A DNA stretch of 64,000 nt from assembly GCA_050084985.1 (NCBI GenBank), contig JBITNC010000001.1, positions 169,384,001 through 169,448,000 of the forward strand, read 5' to 3'. The notes under the pieces were generated by a model. It saw only the letters and a program-made list of their open reading frames with translations, was not told the DNA's origin and ran no database searches. This document shows, piece after piece, positions 24,801 through 36,800 of this stretch; the first letter of the stretch is position 1; every line of letters starts with the position of its first letter. This stretch comes from Nageia nagi. Taxonomy: Eukaryota > Pinophyta. Position numbers and translations under genes: made by a program.

Positions 24801-27800
24801 CAAAAACCTTCTCCTTAGCCTAATGATGACAGAAGATGTGAACTCCTACCAAACAGGGAGTCACTTGAGGAATATGCTGCGGGCCCAAACATGGAAGGAC
24901 GAAATGCAAAGAATGGTGAATGAGGCCAAGCAGAGCATGACTTCCATTAGACCAAAGTTCTCAGAGATGTTGAGTGGGGTGGAGCACATGACAGAGTTCC
25001 TGGTAGTTGGGTTCGAAGACCGAGTTGTGGGCTTGGGCCCACCATTAGCTTAGTCATTTTTATTTTCAGTTGTCTTAGTTTCGCATCTTCCAGCTGGACA
25101 TTCTAATGTTATTTTATTCCCAAACTCATGAAGGATGAGGATTTGCTCCCACGAGTTTGGAAGAGAATTTGTAATGCCATGTGGCAATTTTTCATTTGAC
25201 CGCCTATTATTTCGTGAATTAGGGTTAGGGCAACATTGTTGGTTGCTCCTAACATTATTTAATACCCCATTTTGACTCATTTAGGGGGATTGGACATTTA
25301 GCATCTTAATACAACTTTGCTGTGCCAAATTGTTCTTAAGTGTTGAAAGTGGTGTATGTGGATGTTATTGTGATGATATACTTGTTCATGTTGCAATAGT
25401 GGATGTGAATGAATGCTAGATAGTGTTATATGTTTTCCTTCTGTCATTACTTGCTGTTAGCTCAATTTACTTGGTGCATTTCATAAACTTCACTGGAGTG
25501 GATGAGAGGTGGTTTGCATATCTTGAGAAGTAATTGACTGATATCTTGTGGGTGGCATTTCACTATTGGTAGTATTGGTTTGATGATCTTGGGATGTGTC
25601 ATTGATGTTATTCGCCGCGGGGACTTCACCCGAGCCCTTTAGTCCCACCTTGGTCCTGTCTTATCTCACCGCCTTAACTTCACGCTTTGTTCACCCAGCT
25701 ATTCGTGTTGTTGGTTGGTGGACTAGATAGTGGGTGCTTGGAACCTGCATTGAACCCAAGTGAGTCGACTTCCAAGAGTCTTTATCAAGCCCATGAATTA
25801 GCGTGTCTACTCTTGCATCCCGTTCCCACACTCTTTCCACCATTTTATCTTTCTTTATTTTCTTCTATTTTTCACTTTCTTTTTGTGACTTTCGCACCCA
25901 ATTTCCCTTTCAACACTCAAGAAGCGGCCTTGGTGAAGCCCAAACACAGAATAATTCGAGTCCCTTGAATCCACACATGATAGTCATGTTGGTGGCAGCT
26001 TTAAACATTTCAACCGTCCCCTGACTTGTTCTTGCATAACCCACGAAGCCAAACCTTTGGGGTAAACAGTCCCCATAGCGGGAGGGAGTAACGGCCCTCC
26101 ACCTGAGATGTTGGCGCTTTTCCCGCTACTTTAGGGTAGGAGAGAAAAACCCCCCAACATTAATTGGTGCTAGAAGGAGGGCCCACACCTTCCAATCCTG
26201 ATTGTCTTCAAGATTGGGTAGCCACAAACGGATAGGAGTACCATCAACAAGCTAGCAATGGGGTCTTCAAGCTTGGCGTTGCGGAGATAGAGAAGGTGGA
26301 TCAGCAGGAATAGACCCAAGAACCTTCAAGGCGAGATGTTACAAGCGCAACATTTACATTTTTATTTATTGCAATTTTATTTAAAATTTGGATTCCAAAG
26401 ACTTATTAAATTTTGTACAGCCTTGTGATGGATGAGGATTTGCTCCCACAAGTGCTGGAATAAATCTTGTAATGCCATGTGGCACTTTATTATTGAGCTG
26501 CGTTTATTTTTCTTGAAACTTGTGATTAGGGTTAGGGCAACACTGCTGGTTGCTCCTAAACTATTTATACCCCATTTTGATTCATTTGTAAAGGGGGGAT
26601 TGACACTTAAACAATTGAAAGGAACTTTTGCTTGCTAGACCAAAAATTCTTTATGTTGTTAAATGTGGTGTATGTTTGTGTAATCATGATGAAATGCTTC
26701 TCATTTTGCCATGCCAAATTCAAATGAATGATTGACAATGTTGTCTAGTTTGTTCTATTGCTGCTTTGTGTTAATTTACATCACTTGGTGCATCCTGTAA
26801 ATTCCGTGTGGAGTGGACAAGAGAGTGCTTGTATATCTTATGAAGTGGTTGATTAGCACATTGTTGGTGATATTTTGTCATTTGCAATCTTAGGCTTGGA
26901 TACTTCAAGATGTCTTGTGGATGTCGCTCATAGTAAGAACTTCACCCGAATTGTTGAGTGTTACCTTCACCCATCCTACTCCATCCTTGCCACAGCTTGA
27001 CGCTCCTTCCATTAGACCATTTGTGTCGTTGGCTAGCGGAATGGATTGAGGGTGCGTGGAACCTATGCCGAGACCCAACAAGTCAACTTTTGAGGACCTT
27101 ATCCTGAGCCCGTGACTGCATGCCTATAGTTGCATCCTACTACCCACAAGTCTTTCCACCATCTTTTCTTTCTTTATTTTCTTTTATTTTACACTTTCTT
27201 TTCGCGGTTTCCACACCCTATTTCCCTTTCAGCATTTTCTAGAAACAACTCCATCTAGCCACGAAGACAATCTGAGTCCTTGAATCCACACATGATATTC
27301 ATGTTGGTGGTAGCTTTAAACATCTCAGCATTCCTTGAGTTATCTTCACCAAGTCGTGAAGTTAATCTTTGGGGTAACTAGTCCCCATAGCAGGAGGGAG
27401 TAACATCCTTTCATCTGAGGTGTTGGCATTTTTCTCATTGCTCCAAGGTAGGAAAGAAAAACACCCCAACAGGTCCTGGGGCGTGCTCCCTTGGAGCTCC
27501 TTGTCTCTTCCCAGTAGGAAGCAAGGGCGTATTGCCTTGTGGAGGTGCAGCACTGGCAAGAGGAGGAGACATCTTGATCTTGAGTGGGACTTGCTTAGAT
27601 CTTGCTTTGATAGTGTGTGGTCTCTAAGGTGGTCTTTTTGCCTAGAGGGGGGTCTTCTTCTTACTCAAAAGAGCATCTATTCGTGCAATTTCCTCCTCAC
27701 TTTGCACATTTCGATACTTCTCCACATTCCCTAAAGATTTATGCTGAAGAGTGATCGGTTTCTGGAATGCGGTGTTGTAGAAATGAGCAATTACACCTTT

Positions 27801-30800
27801 AGGATCATAATTTCTAGCTACTGCCTCCTTGAAGAAGACGTCCTGTTGCAGCTCCTTCTTCATATTGCTGGCCTCAACCCACGTTTGGCAAACGTAACTT
27901 GCGATAGAGATGGGCAAGTTGATGGTTGCATTTTTCTTTCTCCATACTCGTTCCTTCAAAAACAACAATTGTTTAGCAAACTTCATGAGAATGAGCCTAT
28001 CACTGGTGTATTTGGGGAGGAGTAGGGGTTGCTTTTCGGAACCATAGACTTTGATAAATGTATGATCAGTAGACTACAGATAGAAATCTGCATGTGCACT
28101 GTTGGCTTGAATTGTAGCATCAAAAATCCTCTTCACGATTGATTCCCCTTTGATGTCCTTGTAGATGGAGTACTTCCATCAATCATTCCTTTCATAGGAA
28201 TGCTAAAACTTGTTGTGATACCACCACTTCGGGTAAACCCGCCACATAGGAATGCCATTCTGACCCAAGTATCTCTCATTCGTAAGCTCTCTGAATCTGA
28301 GCGTGCCATGCAACAATATATACACAAGATAGAAGTTCATATAGAACCTCTTCAAGGAACCAAAGTAAGCCAGTTGGTGGCATAGGGCATCGCTGATCAC
28401 CCTACTCCATTTGATAGCTCTCCTCGAGTTGATTAATGCAATGAATCCTGTGAACTTCTTCTTGTACTTAGAGTCATTCTCCTGACCCTTGACTCTTGAC
28501 AACAAAGTGATCAACTTGGCCACTGTAGATAGGAATTCCTCCCTACGGGCGCTGACCAGTATTTGGCTCTAGATGTTCTGATAATCTTCATATAGCCATG
28601 ATCTAATGTAGTCCTTAGGTCGGGCAGTGGAATTATGGAACTCTTCTGAATTTGCCAATGTGTAGTCATCCCCATATCTCTTTCAGCCAATGGCTGCTTC
28701 AATTCCTTTAGGGGAGAAGTCCATAAGCACATTCCCCTCTGTGTCTAGGAGGACTCTCTTGTCATATACATCTGTTGGCTACCTCGTAGCACAAGTTAGG
28801 AAATTGAACTGCAAAAGGCATCATGGTGGCATTGAATAATCCACAAGTGTGGATGAGTTCATCTGACAGGTCCGCCTTGTTGATGGAGGCAGTGGAGGCT
28901 ATGGTCTAGATGGGGTCAAGATTTCCCCAGTCTGTCTCCAACGAAGGCATATCTCCCCTTGGATTTGGCTTCAGGGAGCTCTAGTTTTTCTCTTTCATGA
29001 AACTTTATCCAACTCTCTTTCAAGAGCCTTGTCATCTGATCCTTGGTAACATGTCTTTCGAAAAGTTGCCCCTTGAACTTTCTTGGCCTTGAGTGGAGGC
29101 GTCCTCACTTTTGAAGTCATATTGAATTCTGAAGAAAAAGGATTGGAAATGGCTGGAGTGCCCTCAGAAAAGCTCAAGGATCAATCTGGACACCTTGGAG
29201 GATGCAACAAAAAAGGTCAAATGTATAGGCCTGGGTTGCAGGACATCCAATAAATTGAATAAGGCTTCCCTTTTTATACTCAATGCATGGAGGGTGGATG
29301 TATGGTGGGATGCATTCCTGCCACTTGTCTCTTTCTCTTCTCAATTCCTGGCGTCTCACACTTAGTCAATTTCAGCTTGTAACCCTAGGGTGCACGGTTT
29401 GAGATGAGTGCTTTTTCACTGTTTGGAAAACATGCGATTGGGTCTAGGGTCACTTAGTCAAATTTTAGAGCACAATTCATCACTTCACACCTGGGCGCAT
29501 GGATTTGGATGAGTGGAAAAACATGTACTGCAAAACATGTGCCTCAGTTTCTAGGGCTCAAATGAAATGCCTTAGTCAAAAATGACTAACTGATTGCACA
29601 AACAAACCCTAACTCCTTATTCCTCGGCACACCGATTTGGATGAGTGGTTAAGCATGTCTCTGATATGGTGCAACTGGGGTCTTAGTACAAATTTGAAAT
29701 GAAGTAATGAAAATGACTAAGGGGCGACTCAGTATTTATAGTCTTCTCGGTTGCCACGTGTCACCCCCTGGTTGGCTGAAATTGAGTTCAAATGGTGGAG
29801 CTAGGATGGAGGGTGCATGGATTGGGACATGTGGAAAAGCACGCAGTGCTCCAGACTTAACCTTCCAAACTGATTGACTGAGGTTGACCTTCCTTTTATA
29901 GCCTTCTTGGATGGGATAGGTGTCGCCTTGTGATTGGTGCAAGAGGTGGCCAAATGCATGTAGCCACACTTGTCAATGTCTGGGCCCAACACTTAGCCAA
30001 ATTTTGTTGCTTGAAATTGGGTACAGTGTATAGGGCACATGCAAAAGCATGTCCCTCAAAACATGTGCCTAGGCTATTTTAGGGATTTTGTTCAAAAATT
30101 GGTTAAGTATAGAACCTCTTATCCTTGGTTGCACCGTTTTGGGGACTTGCAAAAGCTTGTCCCTTAAAACAGGTGACCAACTCTTTCTCTTTGCAAGCTG
30201 AACGACTTCAAAAAAATATTCTAAGTATGGGATGTCCACCTCCTTGTTCACATCGATTTGGGGACATACAAAAGCATGCCCTTCAAAACATGCGATTGGA
30301 CCTTTTTCATGTTTTTTACGAAAAATATTCTAAGTATTGGAAAACTCACAGCCTTGGTCGCACCGCTTTGAGGACATGCCAAAAGCATGTCTCTCAAAAC
30401 ATGCGACTAGAGGAAAAACATGATTTTCCTTTGAGAACTTGACCATAATGATTTCAAATGCAAATGCAATGAAAGGGAATGAAGTTTGCACGTTGAGGTA
30501 ACCTGAAAATGCAACTCTAATGGCCAAAAATGTAGGTATGAGTACGAAAAATGTACCATGAGGTTGGATGCACCGTTAGGGGACATGCAAAAGCATGTCC
30601 TTCAGAACATGCGCCTAAGGAAAAATGCAATTTCTTGACTAGACTTGATCATGCATGTACAAATTTAATATGTTTCCTCTTAGCTAAACCATGATGGATG
30701 CATTTCCTTAAACAAAATTTCTTTATGCATCTATGTTTGATTTTTCGAGGGTCCTCAAAATGCAAAATTTTGGGGGTGTTTATGCAGGCCCAACAATAGC

Positions 30801-33800
30801 TAAAAACAAAAAATAAGAACAAAATCTAAACATAGAACGAATACTATGACACAACAAGATAATGCAATGCATGTAATGCAGGCACGACACAGACAAAATG
30901 CAGACACGACAACTATGTACAAGACAATGCAAAAAGGTCCCTTCAAGCTTGAAAATAATGCTTGAGGTGTTTACCGTTAATAGGCAATGGTAATACCTCG
31001 CCAGTGTGCTGCTTGAGCTTGAAGGAGTTCGGGTCCGCAAGAAACGGTCCTAATCACAATTTGTCGAACTTAGCATGCTTCCCCTTATCTTCATGTGCCT
31101 TATCCTACATCAAGATGAGATCGTCTTATTCAAAATTTGTTACTCGAGTAGTTATGTCAAACCATCGTTTAGTGATTTGTTGATTACAGATCATGCTTTG
31201 AAGAGCTTGTTCTCTTTTCTCTTCCAGCTGGAGCAGGTTTGCCAGCCTTGCCTCAACCAAATTGTTAGTTCCAACGTAATCCCTCATGAATTGGAGGGTT
31301 GCAATCTTCAAATGCGTAGGAACACGGGTTCAGTGTTGTAGACAAGTTGATATGAGCTGGTACTAAGAGACTTCTTTAGCTTGATCCTTTCAGACCATAA
31401 AGCATATTTCAATTTACTGTGCCATTCTCTTGGGTTGTCTGCCAGAAGCTTCTTGGTCACCGTTACCAGATTTTTGTTGGTCGACTCAGCTACTTTATTG
31501 CCTTGTGGATAGTAATTTGAGGAGTAACTTATGCTGATGCCATAGTCATACGCCCATTCTCTCAACTTCGTCGAGGTAAAACCAAGTCCATTATCACACA
31601 CTAGACTCTAGGGAACGCCAAACCTTGTGATAATAAATTCTTCCAGGAAGTCTATGACACCCTCAGAAGTGGCATTTCTGCATGCTTTGGCTCTGGTCCA
31701 CCTAGTGCAATAATCGGTGGCTGTCAGGATGAATCTGTGTCCATTGGAAGAATTGGGATGAATGACCCCAATAAAATCTAACCCCCATTTGGAAAAAGGT
31801 TTGGCTTCAGGCACAGGCTAAAGGGGCAGATTGGAATGCTTCTCTCTTCTAGCCGAAGTTTGGCAAACGTGACATTTCTCTATATAATTGTAGGCATCTT
31901 TGAAAATGGTTAGCCAGTAAAATCTAGCTCTCAAAATTTGATGGGCTAACATAGGGCCTCGGGCATGACCAGTTCCACCATCTTGGTCATGAAAGTGTTT
32001 CAGAACTTCTGCAATTTGGTTCTCTTCAAGGCATCTCAGGAAAATGCCTTCATAATTCTTGCGAAACAGCTTATTGACCTTTATCATGAACCTAGCAGAT
32101 TTGTATCTCAGAGCTCTCCTCTAGGCTTGATTATAATGTTGGGGATATGAGCTAGAAGTAAGGTATATGGTGATGTCCTCATACGAGGAACCTTTTGTAG
32201 GTGTGTATTGGCACACCATAATATCAGCATCTCTCGCCGCCTCTTCATATTTTGAATCAACAACATTTTTGCAGAAGGCACGTGTTTGAGAAATTCCTTG
32301 GCCAAGTACAATGGTCATCAGTTGAATGGTGAGATCATACTCTTGGAGAGCAGTTACCCAATTTCCTCGCTATTCATCTAGCTCATTTTGGACAAGCAAA
32401 TTCTTCACAGCTGCATCAGGCACGATAGCAATGACTTTTGACGGCTCGGACCAAGGCATATGCTTGCTTATCTATTGGAGGGTATCTCAAAGCAACATCC
32501 TTTAGTGGGGCACCCATAATTGCAATGGGCTTCTCATGATTCTCCTTTTCGATCCTCTGAGTGAGAACTCCGACTAAGGATCGAAGAACCAACGAAGTTT
32601 GAGAAGCCTGAAAAAAGTGATATATTCAATATGAATATCATCTAGAGACATAGGAGGGGGATAGGGATGAATTTCAATCCCAACCCAAGAAGTGCTTTTT
32701 CTGCTATTGAGAGAGATTTTTGAGAAGTTATAACGACATTTGTGATCAAGTCATCCACAATGCTAATTGTATGTTTGCTAAAGCAAAGCAAACAAAGATT
32801 GGAGGGACTGAGGATGACACTCCAATGACATAATTTTGGTTTTCATCATTGTGAGGGAGGCCTTGAGGTTGTTTTCGACTGGATCTAACTGCTTGGTTGC
32901 AGATCTTACACAATTTTGATTCGTTTGAGAACCAAATCTTTGGGAAGTTTTGCCAAAGGCTAGATGCAATTGCTATTGTACATGTTGTATGAATTCCTTT
33001 TTTCGATCTTGCCAACAAATTCTACTTTGTGATCAATTGCATGACCCATTTTTTGGTAGGTTTCGTTGGTTTTGTCTTCCAAGGTGATTATGAGGTTTTT
33101 GTTGTTGACCTAGTTGTATAGGTGGTTGCTGTCAACTCGATTGCATAGGTTGTTGTTGCTAGTTTGATTTCTGTCCTTCGCAACTTCTACTTCTATTTCT
33201 TTGATTATAAGGCGAAGGATGGCTTGAAGCATTAGTGGTGAGGTTGGCAACAATACTTTAAAGATCTTTAATTTAAAAAAAGAATGGTGCTGTTTCTCTT
33301 TTAACAAGAGCAACTACAAAAGTATTGGCTTCTTCCATGACAACATCTTTGAATTCTTTTTCAGTAACAAAGTGTGAGTTAGTAGCTTCTTTTTGAACTT
33401 GTTAATCTACCTAAAACTCCTTTTGAAGTGCATTTTTCTATACTTCAAAATTTTGATGGATATCAATTCCCTAATGATGGGAGATGGTAGGATCGTTGGA
33501 TTGTAGTTGTTTGAAAATATTTTCCATTTGCACATGGAACTCACTTTTTGTAGAGTTCTTATCCTTCAAAAGGGTTTTTAGATACCTTTCTTTTGCAATA
33601 TGGTAAATGTTTGCGCAAGATTTTTGATATTCAAGGGCGGCCTTTCAAAATTTGAGTCCATATGTTCGTGGATTGTAGGCTTTTTGATTGCTAATGATAT
33701 TGTTTCTATGTAGTTTTCTCTTTAAATCTGATGTTGAAAGCCTCTACCTAAGAATTCCAACAAAAGCCGATTTGATTACTCTTCAATAGTTCATCATTGG

Positions 33801-36800
33801 TAAATTCTGCCTAGGTTTGACATTTTTTATTTTGGATTTAGCAAGATTAGTCCTCATTAGGCATTTTTTCGAATTTAATAGAAAAATTTATAGGCAAAAT
33901 TGAGGTACTGCAATGGATAGTAATTTTGTAGTTGTTTATGCCTATCGTTTTCTTTGCTACCTAGAATTACAAGTTTTTAGTCAATTCCCTTACATTTTCG
34001 AGAATTTATGCCTTTTTAAATGTTATATTGATGATGCCTTTGCAGTTTGGAAAGGTTTGAAAGAAAGCCTTAAACGTTTTCTTGATTTCTACAACTCCTT
34101 TCACTCCAGTATCCATATTATTGCCTCCATTTTTGATTCTAAGGTTAAGATTCTTAACATAGTTGTGTTCAAATCTTCAACTATGCCTAATATTGGTTTT
34201 TTTGAATACTAGATTATACCAAAACACATTAATTTTTATCAATACATTCCTTTTTGTTCCTTTCACCCTCCTCATCATAGAAAAGGCTTCATAGTCAGTA
34301 AGCTAAAGAGGATACTAGTTAGAGAAGGAGAAGAAGAAGGTTTCAAATTGATGAAGCATAAATTCTTCTATAGGTTGAGGGCATGGGTTATCTATCCCTT
34401 TTTTTATTTACTCTCTTTGTGTAGGTTGAATTTCAACATCAACCTATTCTTTTGTAGAAGATTTTGCAAAAAAATTCTTTAAGGCAAAGGTCCCATCGGA
34501 AGGCTCCTCCAATACTAATGAAGCTGAGCAATTGCCAATTGGCACGTAATCTTCAACTTAGTAGAAATGTTCTTCGACCCCTGTATGAGAAATGGTGTAA
34601 AGATCCGAAAGTCTCACACATTGGTCACGGCACTATCTGTGAGACTTAAGGACTTTATTTGTTGAAGTAAAGTTTATGCAAAACCAAGTCGATAACTACC
34701 TTCTCTTCAGCAACGTGGTCGACCACATATTTCTCTATAGTTGGATTGACAACAACTTCCTCGCAACTGGGTTGACACCTATTCGTAAATTTCCACAGGC
34801 CAACACTTGTTCGTAAATGCCAATGGGCCAACCCTTGGTCAACACCTTTTCGTGTATGATACTGGGCCAACATCTGCTTGTAGAAACTACCAGGTCAAAT
34901 AGCATTCGTGAATGCTACTAGACCGACATCACCCATGAATGCTACCATGCCAACACTTGTTCATGTTGCTACCAGGTCGACACTTGTTCATGTTGCTACT
35001 AGGTTGACACTTGTTAGTGATGCTTCTGGATCGGCACATGTTCATGATGCTACCAAGCCAACACATGTTGATGATGCTACTGGGCTGATACCTGCTCACG
35101 ATGATACCGGGTGGCACATGTTTGTTAATTCTATTGGGTCAACACTTTTTTCCGATGATCGGATTGACGCTTGTTCGTGATACTACCAAGTTGACACCTA
35201 TTCAAAATTGCATCTTTTTTTCAGAATTTGTAGTGGCCGTTTACATTGACAATTATTTCCATTTTTGTGCATATCTCAAGGTTATGAGCCTTTTTTCTAT
35301 TTTTTGGGCACTTTATACCGTTTTCCTTGACAATCATTGCCATTTTTATGCATATCTCAAAGAAACGATCCATTTTTTCTAAATTTGTCTCACTACAAAT
35401 GGTTGGCGAAAGTTTGCACCCTTTGGTTTGAGAATGCTATATAACAAGTGAGATTGTAATGTTTTGGTCATCAACCAAACTAATGAGTGCACAAAGCACA
35501 TAATGGGTTGTCAGAGTGTCCCATTCATTTTCGGTCTCACTTATTGTTATTCATGTTTTGAAGTGCATTTCTATTTCATGGATGCTTGATTGTGCTATTA
35601 TTTCTTCTTCGACAAATTATTCTGAGGATATAAGGTACTGCTACGAATTGTCTACTTATTTTTAAAAATTGTTATTGGCAATACCTGGAGAAAAAGTATT
35701 AGTAATATCCTGATAACTAATTGGAAAAATATTGGAATTTTTAGAAATAGATAAAAAAATGTAAAAAGTAGAAAATTAAATTTAACTAGATTTCATATGT
35801 CCTGTTTTTTGGGTCATTTTTTTAGTATTTTCAGTACGATGAATATTTTGACTACTATTGATTTTTTGAATAAACTGGCAATTTATAGTTGATATGGAAA
35901 TTTTTTTGCTGAATTTTTTTGCAGATTTTGACAACTGAGGCATAAATATGGAATTTGATCTTTCAGTTCTTATTTTGTCTCTATTGTATTAGTAGAGTTT
36001 TGGCACTTGGTTGTTTGTTAGTTACAGACAAGTTGATGATGGCGTTGAAACTTACTTTATTCCTCTGGATTTGGAATTTGGAGTTATGGATTCGTAGTAG
36101 ATAAGTAGCATGTTATATTTAAGCTTTTCAAGGATATTCATGATAAGTGTAACAGATACAACAACTAGCTTATGTTGGATGCATCAATTTTTATGATAAT
36201 TTTTTCAACTGCTATTGATTTTTTGAATAGATTGGCAATTTATAGCTGGTATGGATTTGTTTATGAGCTTGTTGGCAACTGAGCCATATATATAGAATTT
36301 GATCTTTCACTTTTTATTTTTTCTCTACTGTATTAGTAGAGTTTTGGCACTTGGTTGTTTCTTAGTTACAGACAAGCTGATGATTGTGTTGAAAACTTAC
36401 TTGATTCCATTGGATTTGGACTTTGGAGTTATGGATTCGTAGATAATTAACATGTTATATGTTGGATTTTCAAGGATGACAAGATCATAATGAAAAGTGT
36501 TACAGATACAACAACTAATTTATGTTGGATGCATCAATTTGGATAATGTAAATATTACCATACCTTACAAATTAATTGCCAGTTGGTGATGCCATGAAAT
36601 ATGCAATTAAAAGGAAGACGTGCCTCATGCAGCTTGAATCTGAATATTAATTATAAATCGATACAAATACAGAGGGAATATTGTTTAAGACCAAGAATGA
36701 GAGGATTAAACCATGTACTATCCCATGGTCTGTCATTTGAGTTTTACGAATTTTTTTTGTTACTAATGTAATGTCTCAAACTTCATTTTTTGTGAAATTT

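Larger units (their letters stand above)
19642..26159 (+). repeat. Giant 5' LTR, about 6.5 kb, with its own ORF
   Basis: Order of parts: TGTTGTGCCTTACAC start, palindrome array (19947-20899), TATAAATA (21058), long ORF (21251-25053), then 1.1 kb of non-coding sequence ending CCCCCCAACA. It is about 6.0 kb after removing the 490-bp solo LTR and its target duplication. The first 60 bases align with the minus-strand copy at 30795 (shared AAATTTTGCA, then TTT and AGG-type ACCCT block). The last kilobase is repeated at 26360-27471 and, inverted, at 38042-38880. Confidence 0.7.
19642..27471 (+). mobile_element. Nested Ty3-family element with giant LTR, target duplication GGTCC
   Basis: A 7,830-bp unit beginning TGTTGTGCC and ending CCCCAACA, flanked by GGTCC at 19637-19641 and 27472-27476. 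The insertion splits a related minus-strand reading frame whose halves lie on either side. Inside are a long 5' LTR (19642-26159), a primer-binding-like site (26165), a 200-bp internal remnant, and a 3' LTR reduced to its last 1.1 kb (26360-27471). Nearly all internal sequence (gag, pol) has been deleted. The 5' LTR start matches the sequence directly downstream of Ty3 pol at 30795. A competing reading, an LTR of only about 1 kb with the ORF internal, does not explain the matching 5' ends and the target duplication. Confidence 0.78.
27472..30795 (-). repeat. Minus-strand giant 3' LTR, 5' portion
   Basis: Begins at 30795 with TGTTGGGCCTGCATAAACAC on the minus strand, 146 bp after the stop of Ty3 pol. 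It holds the hairpin array, TATA box and ORF N-half, and is broken at 27476/19642 by the nested element. It resumes at 19641 and runs left to at least 17750; its far end is not recognised. Confidence 0.65.
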
